The translations under genes and the position numbers were made by a program. The notes below the pieces were generated by a model that saw nothing but the letters and a program-made list of their open reading frames with translations, made no database searches and had not been told where the DNA came from. Shown here one piece after another: positions 28,323-36,246 of a DNA stretch of 64,000 nucleotides. Origin of the DNA: Flavobacteriaceae bacterium EG-1 (GTDB taxonomy: Bacteria > Bacteroidota > Bacteroidia > Flavobacteriales > Flavobacteriaceae); assembly GCF_009649685.1 (NCBI RefSeq), contig NZ_WJPK01000001.1:1058760-1122759 (forward strand), read 5' to 3'. Positions within the stretch are counted from its first letter, which is position 1. Every line of letters starts with the position of its first letter.

Positions 28323-29559
28323 AAGCGTGCTGTTCTTCTAACTCACTAATTTTTTTCGGTAAATCGAGCTCAAATCCTTCACTTTTAGAAAGTTTTATAG
28401 CTTTAAAATACTCAACATACATTCTTGTAATTTCAGACATTGGTAATGAACATGCAGCTTTATAATTTGTTTTACCTAATTCAATTCTATAATTATCATT
28501 AACAATTATTTTCTCGATTGCATCAGCTAAAGATTCGGTACTTGATGGATCAAAAAATTCACCAGTATAACCTTCTTCACGTACTAAAACTCCTAAATCG
28601 CCCAAGTCCGGTAATACAACGGCATTACCATAACTACCTGCCTGATGCAATACACCAGAACTTCCAGTTGTTGATGTATATGGAAATACGGTAACTGCAC
28701 TCTCACCAAATAACCCTGGTACATCTTCCTCAGCTACATAACCCGTAAATCTAATTTGTGGTACATGGCTATATTTTTCTTTCATCTCGTCTAAATAACC
28801 TGGGGTATTTGGACTATCAGTACCAGCTATTACTATTTCAATATCTACAGAAGTTCTTGCTCTTATTATTTCAACAGCTTCTATTAAAATCTCCACCTTT
28901 TTATAAGTACCAAATTTACCAAAAGCCATAACTTGCTTAGGGCCAGTTGGTAATTCATAACTAGGTTCTGGAGGAGTTTCAAAAGAACCATGCGGAATTA
29001 GTGCAATATTTCTAGCTTTATATTTCTCCTCTAAAATAGTAACATACTTACTTATTGTTACAGCTAAAATATCAGAAGCTAAAACAAATTTAGTTAGTGT
29101 TGTTCCAATAAAATTATAAACTTTCTGTAGTAATCTATTTTTAGTAAATCCAGCATTTTCTAAATCTACTTGTTCCAAAATATTATGAAGTAAAGAAATA
29201 GTTGGTATTCCTTTAAATTTACAAAACATAGGTAACATTAAGCCTAAAGCCGCAGGAACCTTTTTATCACCAAACTTTAAAAATTGTAAATTAAATAAAA
29301 CCGCATCTGGTTTGGTTCTAGAAATTGTTTTACTAACATCAATAAGGTTGGCATAACCATTAAATTTCCAACTTTGCACTACTGTGATTTTACATCCCTC
29401 CTCCTCAAAATCTAAATCTTTAGGTTCTTCGGTATAGTCAGTAATTAATATTAATTCTGTTACATCTTCTTGTAATCTAAAATGCTTTACTAAATAATAG
29501 GCATATTCAGTTAAAGTAACTTTACTAGGCGGATATGCGGTAACTATTGCTAATTTCAT
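28321..29559 (-). CDS. Glycosyltransferase family 4
   Basis: A 412-residue cytoplasmic GT-B glycosyltransferase. The N-terminal Rossmann half begins MKLAIVTAYPPSKVTLTEYAYYL. The C-terminal half has KQVMAFGKFGTYKKVEILIEAVEII, QIRFTGYVAEEDVPGLFGES and TSTTGSSGVLHQAGSYGNAVV, the region that carries the nucleotide-sugar ligands of GT4. It transfers a sugar from a nucleotide donor, probably as chain-elongating enzyme of the EPS made by this locus. It follows the flippase by 18 bases in the minus-strand operon STAS-flippase-GT4. The GT4-plus-flippase pair recalls PelF/PelG, but clear orthology cannot be claimed. Confidence 0.88.
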   Translation of the reverse strand: MKLAIVTAYPPSKVTLTEYAYYLVKHFRLQEDVTELILITDYTEEPKDLDFEEEGCKITVVQSWKFNGYANLIDVSKTISRTKPDAVLFNLQFLKFGDKKVPAALGLMLPMFCKFKGIPTISLLHNILEQVDLENAGFTKNRLLQKVYNFIGTTLTKFVLASDILAVTISKYVTILEEKYKARNIALIPHGSFETPPEPSYELPTGPKQVMAFGKFGTYKKVEILIEAVEIIRARTSVDIEIVIAGTDSPNTPGYLDEMKEKYSHVPQIRFTGYVAEEDVPGLFGESAVTVFPYTSTTGSSGVLHQAGSYGNAVVLPDLGDLGVLVREEGYTGEFFDPSSTESLADAIEKIIVNDNYRIELGKTNYKAACSLPMSEITRMYVEYFKAIKLSKSEGFELDLPKKISELEEQHA

Positions 29560-29577
29560 TTCGGTCTATTTTTATGG

Positions 29578-30837
29578 TTAGATAGATTTTATTTCATTAT
29601 TAAAACTTGAATTTTTAAATACAAAAAATAGTAGTTGAGCAACTAATAATATGACCATGGCTAAAATTTGTACTTGTACTACTATCGCTAAACTATTATG
29701 GAACATTATAATTAATAAGACCTGCGATAATCCTAATATTCCTGATAGTATTACCGGTGCATATTGATTTAATGAAAGAAAATAGTATGCAAAAATATTA
29801 GAGATTGCAAACAATGAAGTTGCCAGCGCGTATTGCCACAATAATGGAGAAACAGAAATATATTCCTTGCCAAACATAAGACTTATAATAGTCTCGGGCA
29901 TTAAATAACAAGTAAGTACTATTAAAGCAGATAATCCACCAATAAAGAAAACATATTTAAAAAGAACTGGTGCCGTAGGTTCTCCATCTTTTTGTTTTTG
30001 CATTACAGTTGGCATTAAAAGCATTACAAACATCCAAGCAACAAAATACACCACACGGCCAATAAGTGCTAAGGAGGCATATAAACCTGCATCTACAGAA
30101 TTAAAGAAGTGCTTTACTAATAATACATCACTATTATTAATAATAATTTGGGTTAATTCATAACCTACAGTTAGGCCAATAAAAATCCATACTTCCTTTA
30201 ATTGTTCACCTGCTAATTGATTTTTTGAAAAAAGTTTTATTGATTTTAAATCGGAAGGTATTAAACCAAAAACAAAAGATATACCTATTCCCAACGCTAT
30301 TAAAATTCCTGGTTGTACAGGTAAAAACCATAAAAATGCAAAAGTTAATAGCAAACGGCTCCACATTTCAGTTTGGTAAGTACCAGCTAATTTGGCAAAC
30401 TCTTGTTTTCCTTGAAATCTTCCTCGGTTAACACTCATAACAAAATACAGTGGAATACCAATTGCAAAAATTACAAACATCCAATGATTTTGAGTGTGAA
30501 AAAGTACTTGCAATGACTTTGAAAAAGTAAGTATAACCACTCCAGTAAAAAGACCAAAAATTAAAGCATATTTGTAAATTGTATTTTTAAATGCTGACCA
30601 ACTATCACCAGAAAAAAGAACGGCGAATTTTGTTGTAGCCAATTGAAAAGTCATACCTACAAAAGATAAAACTAACAAAAGCGTAACAAGCAAAGCAGCA
30701 TCAGCAAAAGCTTCTGGACCCAACAAACGACCTAATAAAAGGTTATATAAGTAATTGCCCCCATTAACAATGAGAGCACTACCCATAAATAATTGTTGGG
30801 GAGTTACTTTTTTTAATACAAGTTTAAACGCGGTCAT
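29578..30837 (-). CDS. Polysaccharide flippase-like membrane transporter
   Basis: A 419-residue polytopic inner-membrane protein with about 12 helices and the MOP/PST fold. YLYNLLLGRLLGPEAFADAALL near the start is the usual Wzx-type beginning. SVNRGRFQGKQEFAKLA and NNSDVLLVKHFFNSVDAGLYASL are typical mid-protein stretches. It would move lipid-linked sugars or a nascent chain across the membrane for the neighbouring GT4. Its start overlaps the upstream STAS gene by 14 bases, which points to translational coupling. Confidence 0.88.
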   Translation of the reverse strand: MTAFKLVLKKVTPQQLFMGSALIVNGGNYLYNLLLGRLLGPEAFADAALLVTLLLVLSFVGMTFQLATTKFAVLFSGDSWSAFKNTIYKYALIFGLFTGVVILTFSKSLQVLFHTQNHWMFVIFAIGIPLYFVMSVNRGRFQGKQEFAKLAGTYQTEMWSRLLLTFAFLWFLPVQPGILIALGIGISFVFGLIPSDLKSIKLFSKNQLAGEQLKEVWIFIGLTVGYELTQIIINNSDVLLVKHFFNSVDAGLYASLALIGRVVYFVAWMFVMLLMPTVMQKQKDGEPTAPVLFKYVFFIGGLSALIVLTCYLMPETIISLMFGKEYISVSPLLWQYALATSLFAISNIFAYYFLSLNQYAPVILSGILGLSQVLLIIMFHNSLAIVVQVQILAMVILLVAQLLFFVFKNSSFNNEIKSI

Positions 30838-31126
30838 TACATAATATATATGAGGTTTTCGTTTGCTTCATAACTCCGGCAATATGTTGATTTTGTTTTC
30901 CAATTATCTGAATACCTTTTCTATTTTGAATGTATTCTAAATACATTTGTTCCATGGTAATTGCACTACTTTCTTCTAGTACTGTTACATTTTCAAGATT
31001 GAGAATGATGTTATCAAATTCATTTAAAAAATTATCAAGATGATCTTTTAAGATTAATGTATTTTCCGAAGTAAGCTCCCCTAGTACTTCTAACATTTGA
31101 TTTTGAATTTTTACTTGTAACGCCAT
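30824..31126 (-). CDS. STAS-domain protein (anti-sigma-antagonist-like)
   Basis: A 100-residue single STAS domain. MALQVKIQNQMLEVLGELTSE, LKDHLDNFLNEFDNIILNLENV and LEESSAITMEQMYL are in the right order. The usual phosphorylation loop D-S-S-G appears as E-S-S-A, so a serine is kept but the surrounding residues differ. Classical partners such as an RsbW-type kinase or a PP2C phosphatase are not seen in the window. The coupling to the flippase gene (14-base overlap) suggests a regulatory or assembly role in EPS export. Confidence 0.8.
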   Translation of the reverse strand: MALQVKIQNQMLEVLGELTSENTLILKDHLDNFLNEFDNIILNLENVTVLEESSAITMEQMYLEYIQNRKGIQIIGKQNQHIAGVMKQTKTSYILCNDRV

Positions 31127-31245
31127 TTTATTAAGTTAAGTTAAGAGGTTAGTTAACACATCATGATACGAATAGCAGCAGATCCAAAAGACCGTTTAAA
31201 AACAATTATTCTTCCAGAAATACTGTGAGCCTATAGTATTAATTA

Positions 31246-32385
31246 TTATCTATATGAAATGGCAATTTTAGCCAGCTGTCCAACAATTTTAACGGAATCT
31301 TTCATAGAGAGTTTAGATCCATCAGCATGTATCCAACGTTTTAATGGTTGTTCGCAAATTAACTGTTGAACTTTGGCCTTACCATAATGCTTTCGCATTC
31401 TCATGAAAATTTCAACGTCGAAAATCCATTTGGTTATAAAGGGTTTTGTAAAAAGCAAAGGAATAATATCGCGCTCCATAATCTTTGCACCACATTGTGT
31501 ATCATTAAACGGCATTTTTAAAATAGAACGTATAATTAAATTAATAGTCATACTAATAATCTTTCGGGCAGATTCTTTAGTTATATCTGCACCCATTCTA
31601 CTCATTCTAGAACCACTAACAATTTTATAATTAGACTCATCTAAAGTTTTTACCAAATCGTCAAAATCTCTAAAATCTGTCGACAAATCTGCATCTAAGA
31701 ACCCTAGATAATCATATTGTTCATCTTCGTATAAATGAAGCATACCTTGTCTTACGGCTTCAGCTTTTCCACCATTCTTTTTACAATCGTAAACGCTTAT
31801 ATTATTTTCGTTGCCCTTTCTAAGCTCTTCTAAAACTTTTAAAGTATTATCTGTAGAACCATCATTAACGAAGCAAAGATGATACCCTAAATTTCTAGTT
31901 GCAAAATCTTTAAAGTCATCACTTGATAAACGTTCTTCCTCATTATAACAAGGTATTACAACTCCAACTACATTTTTTTGTAGTATTTGCGTATCATTTG
32001 TACTCTCAATAACATTATCTGTCTCAGGTACACCAATAAGTCTTTTAATTCTTGCTGCCATTTCATCGAGACTGACAGGTTTTTTCATATAGTCGTCTAT
32101 ACCAAGGTCAAAACCATCCATAATTATCTTTTCTTCTGTATTGCCAGACATTACAAGAATTGGAGTTTTTTCCTTTTCATTTGCACGGATATGCTTTACC
32201 ACATCAAGTCCAGACATGTCACCCATATTAATATCCACCAGTACCAAATCTGGTTGAAAAGAATTAAAAAGTTCAATTCCAATTTCACCAGAACTCGCTG
32301 TTTCAACAATATATCCTAGTTCTTTTAATCTTTTATCTACAGAAAGTAGAATTAACTCTTGATCATCAATGGTTAAAATTTTCAT
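31246..32385 (-). CDS. Receiver domain fused to GT2 glycosyltransferase (ALG5-like)
   Basis: A 379-residue fusion. Residues 1-118 form a complete response-regulator receiver: Asp 7 and Asp 8, phospho-acceptor Asp 51 (LVLVDINMGDMSG), Ser 80 and Lys 102 before Pro. Residues 138-379 form a GT-A glycosyltransferase of family 2: VVIPCYNEEERL, CFVNDGSTDNT and the metal-binding D231-A-D233 in FLDADLSTD. KIVSGSR and MPFNDTQCGAKIM follow, and the last pieces resemble dolichyl-phosphate glucose synthase (ALG5). It likely makes a polyprenyl-phosphate sugar, which would supply the GT-C protein nearby, and its activity may be set by phosphorylation. The gene is separated by 119 bases from the STAS operon downstream. 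Confidence 0.9.
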   Translation of the reverse strand: MKILTIDDQELILLSVDKRLKELGYIVETASSGEIGIELFNSFQPDLVLVDINMGDMSGLDVVKHIRANEKEKTPILVMSGNTEEKIIMDGFDLGIDDYMKKPVSLDEMAARIKRLIGVPETDNVIESTNDTQILQKNVVGVVIPCYNEEERLSSDDFKDFATRNLGYHLCFVNDGSTDNTLKVLEELRKGNENNISVYDCKKNGGKAEAVRQGMLHLYEDEQYDYLGFLDADLSTDFRDFDDLVKTLDESNYKIVSGSRMSRMGADITKESARKIISMTINLIIRSILKMPFNDTQCGAKIMERDIIPLLFTKPFITKWIFDVEIFMRMRKHYGKAKVQQLICEQPLKRWIHADGSKLSMKDSVKIVGQLAKIAISYR

Positions 32386-32637
32386 AGGTTAGTTTATTTA
32401 GCAACAAAATATCTGCACTTTGCTCTTATTTTTTAATTGACTCAAATATTGATATAGAATAACGAATAATGTAAATATTAAACACTTGTAGGTATATTCT
32501 TACTTATAACGTAGTGGGTAGTAATTATTGTTATAAAGCCTATATATTCGATGAAATACAGTTAACTATATCTATACTTTAGAAGTTGTCTGGGCAATTA
32601 CTTCTTTTTAAAGAAAATAATCACCCATTAACAACAA

Positions 32638-32648
32638 CTCGGGGGAAA
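32638..32648. repeat. CTCGGGGGAAA, left copy of an inverted pair
   Basis: The exact reverse complement lies at 35031-35041, so the two copies flank the TPR-barrel gene about 2.4 kb apart. G5/C5 runs are rare in this AT-rich DNA. Confidence 0.35.
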
Positions 32649-32744
32649 TTACCGATCTAGTCTTAAGACATAACTTATATTTTATAAGGCAAATATCTTT
32701 AAGTTTCAATTCAATAATTAGTCAAAATCGTTAGGTAACAACTA

Positions 32745-32759
32745 TCTATAGACGGATGG
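32745..32759. promoter_or_regulatory. LytTR/AlgR-like box upstream of the TPR-barrel gene
   Basis: TCTATAGACGGATGG differs by one base in the core from the TATAGACGAATGG box at 35176-35190 and resembles the tandem repeats at 41116-41149. It lies about 116 bases before the TPR-barrel start codon and 360 bases before the receiver-GT2 gene. No good second half-site at 21 bases was found here. Confidence 0.45.
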
Positions 32760-32874
32760 TAGTTTAGCAACTTTAAAGGTGAAATCTTCCCTCCTTTCCT
32801 TTTAACATAAAACAAAGACTAATAAATGCGAACAATTAGCGTTATGTGTTTGTAGTAAAAATCTCACTTATTAT

Positions 32875-34956
32875 ATGATTCGTTTTTATCTCTTTCTTTT
32901 TGCCATGCTAACATTTGTAGATGCGAATGCTCAAAATAGCATGCAAGAAGGCTTTTCACTCCTTGAAAAAGGGAATTTTGAAGAAGCTGAGTCCTTTTTT
33001 TTCGAATATCTTAAAACTGATGCTGAAAATAAAACAGCTAAACTTTGTTATGGAAGGGCGGTTGGTCTAAGTGGAGAACCCGATAAAGCAACCAAATTAT
33101 TTGCAGAATTACTAGAATCTTATCCTAATGATTTTGAGATTGCTATTAATTATAATGAATCTTTTTTATGGGCAAAAAAATACACTGAAGCAAAACCATT
33201 GTATGAACAGATGGTTAAAGATAACCCTGAAAAATTTGCAGCTGTATTAGGATATGCCAACACTTTGAGTAATTTAAAAGAATACAAAGAAGCTCTAAAA
33301 GTTGTTGAAGAAGCAATAAAAATAGAACCTGATAGCGAAAATGCTAAAGTATCTCGTAAATATATTCGCTTAGGTTATGCTAATGAATTTGTACAAAAGC
33401 GACAATATTCAAAAGCTGAAAATACATTAAAAGAAATATTTGTCGATTTTCCTGAAGACAAAGATGCTCTTCTAAATTTAGCCAATTTATATCTTATTAT
33501 AAAAAATACCAAAGGTTCCAAAAACACCTACAAACGCTATGCAACAACAGCTAAAGATTCAATAACCGCATTAAACGGAATTGCTTTGGCAGAACACATA
33601 GGCGAAGAAGATAAAAAGGCATTAAGAGTTGCCAAAATTTCAAAATTTAAAGTCTCTAAAATTAACGATAGCGAACTTACTGAACGTACTTATAACATGT
33701 ATATTCAAGCACTAATATGGAATAGTAAATATATTTCTGCTAAACAAAAAATAGATAGTCTTGAGGCCTTATACCCAAACAGAAATTGGTTACATGCACT
33801 TAGAGCCACATTAGGATTATATACTGGTGATTCCAAAACAAGTGTAAAAAGTTACAATAACATTTTAAAGAATGACAGTGCCTCTTTTGATGGAAATTTA
33901 GGCAAAGCAAATGCTTTATTTGCAGCCGATAAAATATTACCAGCATATAAGTCTGCATACAACACCTTAAAATTTTATGATAATCAAAAAGATGCATTGG
34001 GTTTTATAGAGAAACTTAACTTAATGCATACCCCAACTATTGAAGAACATGTTGCATATACATTTGATAATGGTAAAAACTCAGCTTTTTTTACGAATAC
34101 AACTGCTGAAGTACCACTATCAACTAAATTTAGAACAACCTTATCCTACTTCTATCGCACTACCGAAAATAGTATATCGGGTAATAAAGCAAATTCACAT
34201 GTTTTATTAGCAGGGTTACAATACAAGTTATTACCAAAAACTACTTTAAAATCAGTAATAGGTTTAAATAAATCCAGTTTTACCACAGATTCTTATACAC
34301 AGCCTGTACTTGATGTAAAGTTAATGATGCAACCTCTTAAACTACAAAATCTGTCTTTCGGCTATCAAAGAGAAGTTCAAAATTTTAATGCTGACTTAAT
34401 TGAACGTGAAATTGTACAACACCATTATGGGCTTACTTATAATTTAGGTACCAATGTAAATTTTGGTTGGTACACACAATTAATGCATACACAGCAAAGT
34501 GATGATAACGTTCGTAACCTATTATTTACATCCTTGTATTATACATTATCAAAAAAACCAGCATTAAAAATGGGTGTAAACTATCAATATATAACATTTA
34601 AAGACCAGGTTCCAACCATATATTTTAGTCCTGAAATATATCAGGCATTCGAAATATTCGCAGATATAAGAGGTGAAATAACTAAAAAAACAACCTATAT
34701 GGCTAGTGCTGCTACTGGTATGCAAAAAGTTGAAAAAGATCCTTATAGTGCAATATTTAGAGCAGAGGTCGCATTAAAACATCAATTTTCTAAACGTTTA
34801 AGTGGCAGCATCTATGGAAAGTATAGTAACATAGCATCTGCGACTGCCGCTGGATTTGAATTTACTGAGATTGGTCTTAAAGTAAAGTGGTTATTTCTTA
34901 AAAAGCCATTGTTCTATAAAAAGATTCAAAGTTTAATTACCACTAATGCTAATTAA
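32875..34956 (+). CDS. TPR protein with C-terminal outer-membrane beta-barrel (polysaccharide exporter-like)
   Basis: A 693-residue protein with a signal peptide (to about VDANAQ). Residues 22-380 form a series of TPR helices (EGFSLLEKGNFEEAESFFFEY, AKPLYEQMVKDNPEKFAAVLGYA, ALKVVEEAIKIEPDSE and others). Residues after about 385 are amphipathic beta strands of an outer-membrane barrel ending in LKVKWLFLKK. The same layout, periplasmic TPR plus barrel, is used by BcsC, PgaA, PelB and YaiO-type proteins for polymer export. It is therefore the probable outer-membrane channel of this EPS locus. It stands alone between a regulatory region and a strong terminator. Confidence 0.85.
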   Translation: MIRFYLFLFAMLTFVDANAQNSMQEGFSLLEKGNFEEAESFFFEYLKTDAENKTAKLCYGRAVGLSGEPDKATKLFAELLESYPNDFEIAINYNESFLWAKKYTEAKPLYEQMVKDNPEKFAAVLGYANTLSNLKEYKEALKVVEEAIKIEPDSENAKVSRKYIRLGYANEFVQKRQYSKAENTLKEIFVDFPEDKDALLNLANLYLIIKNTKGSKNTYKRYATTAKDSITALNGIALAEHIGEEDKKALRVAKISKFKVSKINDSELTERTYNMYIQALIWNSKYISAKQKIDSLEALYPNRNWLHALRATLGLYTGDSKTSVKSYNNILKNDSASFDGNLGKANALFAADKILPAYKSAYNTLKFYDNQKDALGFIEKLNLMHTPTIEEHVAYTFDNGKNSAFFTNTTAEVPLSTKFRTTLSYFYRTTENSISGNKANSHVLLAGLQYKLLPKTTLKSVIGLNKSSFTTDSYTQPVLDVKLMMQPLKLQNLSFGYQREVQNFNADLIEREIVQHHYGLTYNLGTNVNFGWYTQLMHTQQSDDNVRNLLFTSLYYTLSKKPALKMGVNYQYITFKDQVPTIYFSPEIYQAFEIFADIRGEITKKTTYMASAATGMQKVEKDPYSAIFRAEVALKHQFSKRLSGSIYGKYSNIASATAAGFEFTEIGLKVKWLFLKKPLFYKKIQSLITTNAN

Positions 34957-34990
34957 GGAGAAACGCGAGTTATCACTTTTGAATAATTAA

Positions 34991-35023
34991 AAAAACAACC
35001 AATTTATGACATGGTTGTTTTTT
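34991..35023 (+). terminator. Rho-independent terminator after the TPR-barrel gene
   Basis: Arms aaaaacaacca (34991-35001) and tggttgttttt (35012-35022) around a 10-base loop, with the T run included. Confidence 0.85.
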
Positions 35024-35030
35024 AAGAAAG

Positions 35031-35041
35031 TTTCCCCCGAG
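35031..35041. repeat. TTTCCCCCGAG, right copy of the inverted pair
   Basis: This is the reverse complement of 32638-32648. It lies just after the terminator of the TPR-barrel gene. Confidence 0.35.
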
Positions 35042-35175
35042 CCCAAATTTACAAAGGAAAACTATGGGGTTTGAGCCCACTTTTAAATGATTTTAGGTTA
35101 TTATTTTCTAATGAATACTCCAAATATATAATAGAAAAACAGCCTAAATAGAGTGCTAAAGACCAGCAAACAATT

Positions 35176-35211
35176 ACTATAGACGAATGGCAAATAACTA
35201 GTGAAGAGTAA
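35176..35211. promoter_or_regulatory. LytTR/AlgR-like direct repeat between two loci
   Basis: ACTATAGACGAATGG is followed exactly 21 bases later by the weaker copy ACTAGTGAAGAGTAA (9 of 15 identical). The spacing equals that of the repeats upstream of the signalling operon. It sits oddly between two convergent genes, right before the LytTR gene's stop codon. Confidence 0.4.
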
Positions 35212-35212
35212 T

Positions 35213-35923
35213 TTATAGCAAATTTAAACGCCGCATAAGTTCGGGACGGTTAGAACGGCTAATAGGAATAACATTTTTATCTATAAGTACACTATTATCT
35301 TCAATATCAATAATTTTAGTAAAATTAATAATATAAGACCTATGAATATGTAAAAAGATGTTATCGGGTAATTTATCTTTGATATTTTTCAATGTAGTGT
35401 GTACTCTAAAATTCTTTTGTTGGGTTTTAACCTCAATATAATCACCTTGAGCTTCGACTACTAAAATATCGTTGTACTTAAGCTTAATTAGACGACGATC
35501 AATATTAATATACAAATCTTCATTGACATCAATATTCTGATCGGTCGATTGCGATGTATTCGTCTTTTTCGATAGTTCTTTTTTAACCTTCTCAATACAT
35601 TTTTCAAAACGATCAAAGGTTATAGGTTTCAACAAATAATCAACAATAGATTCATATTCATAAGAGGCTATAGCAAAATCTGTATCCGAAGTAGTTAAGA
35701 CTATTTTTGGCGGGTTCTTTAGTGTCTGCACTAAATCTATTCCACTAAACCCGGGCATATGAATATCAAGAAAAATAATATCGATATTTTGATGATTTAA
35801 GAACTTAATAGCTTCAATTGCATTATCAAACTCCTGAATTACATCTAATTCGGGTATTTTAGAACAAAGTTGACTAACTACGGCTCTTGCTGTAGCCTCA
35901 TCATCAATGATAATACAATTCAT
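35213..35923 (-). CDS. LytTR-family response regulator
   Basis: A 236-residue DNA-binding response regulator. The receiver has the acidic pair in IIIDDEA, phospho-acceptor Asp 53 (FLDIHMPGFSG) and Lys-Pro in YLLKPITFD. The LytTR domain covers about residues 135-236: LVVEAQGDYIEVKTQQKNFRV, FLHIHRSYIINFTKI and VIPISRSNRPELMRRL. It is the only DNA-binding protein in the seven-gene operon and so the likely transcriptional output. It lies 2 bases after the Hpt gene. The AlgR-like boxes near the operon and the EPS genes are candidate targets. Confidence 0.93.
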   Translation of the reverse strand: MNCIIIDDEATARAVVSQLCSKIPELDVIQEFDNAIEAIKFLNHQNIDIIFLDIHMPGFSGIDLVQTLKNPPKIVLTTSDTDFAIASYEYESIVDYLLKPITFDRFEKCIEKVKKELSKKTNTSQSTDQNIDVNEDLYINIDRRLIKLKYNDILVVEAQGDYIEVKTQQKNFRVHTTLKNIKDKLPDNIFLHIHRSYIINFTKIIDIEDNSVLIDKNVIPISRSNRPELMRRLNLL

Positions 35924-35925
35924 AA

Positions 35926-36243
35926 TTAAATAGTTTTTAGAAATTCTTCTATTTTATCAAGTACTTTAACAAACTCATTTTTAAGTCTATCATTTCCCAA
36001 ACGAAGTTCTTCTTCAAAAATTACAGCCAACTTATAACTTTCTTGAAGCCCCAAGATGTTAAACTTATGTTTTAATTTATGAACGTTTTGCGAACCTTCT
36101 TCGGTTCTTTTATTATTTATATTATCTAAATACTCTAGTTTCTCTACAGGAAATTCCATTTTCAAAATCTCTATGAATTTATTCTTAAACGGTTCATCAT
36201 TACCTGCTAGTTCATCTATATAATTTATATTCGGAATTTCCAT
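35926..36243 (-). CDS. Hpt domain phosphotransfer protein
   Basis: A 105-residue all-helical protein. VHKLKHKFNILGL carries the phosphotransfer His 55 in the usual HxLKxxxxxLG setting. It would pass phosphate between the kinases or receivers of this operon and the LytTR regulator, or draw it off. Spacing to both neighbours is 2-3 bases. A separate Hpt protein is uncommon beside simple kinases, which indicates a multi-step relay. Confidence 0.88.
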   Translation of the reverse strand: MEIPNINYIDELAGNDEPFKNKFIEILKMEFPVEKLEYLDNINNKRTEEGSQNVHKLKHKFNILGLQESYKLAVIFEEELRLGNDRLKNEFVKVLDKIEEFLKTI

Positions 36244-36246
36244 AAT

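Larger units (their letters stand above)
32386..32874. other. Long divergent intergenic region of the EPS locus
   Basis: This 489-base region carries promoters for the receiver-GT2 gene (minus) and the TPR-barrel gene (plus). It contains one AlgR/LytTR-like box at 32745-32759 and a G-rich ctcgggggaaa at 32638-32648 whose inverse lies after the barrel gene. No open reading frame of note was found, and no clear TAnnTTTG box. Confidence 0.5.

Noticed and set aside
31164-31229. A 21-codon ATG frame between the receiver-GT2 and STAS genes
   Set aside because: Too short and without any support; the region is more likely the promoter of the STAS operon.
22407-34956. Assignment of the EPS locus as a true Pel or Pga operon
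   Set aside because: GT4, flippase and TPR-barrel recall Pel, but there is no PelA deacetylase-hydrolase, PelC, PelD or GGDEF protein, and no PgaB/PgaC.
32638-35041. Inverted 11-base repeats as ends of an insertion sequence
   Set aside because: The enclosed gene is a TPR-barrel exporter, not a transposase, and no target duplication was seen.
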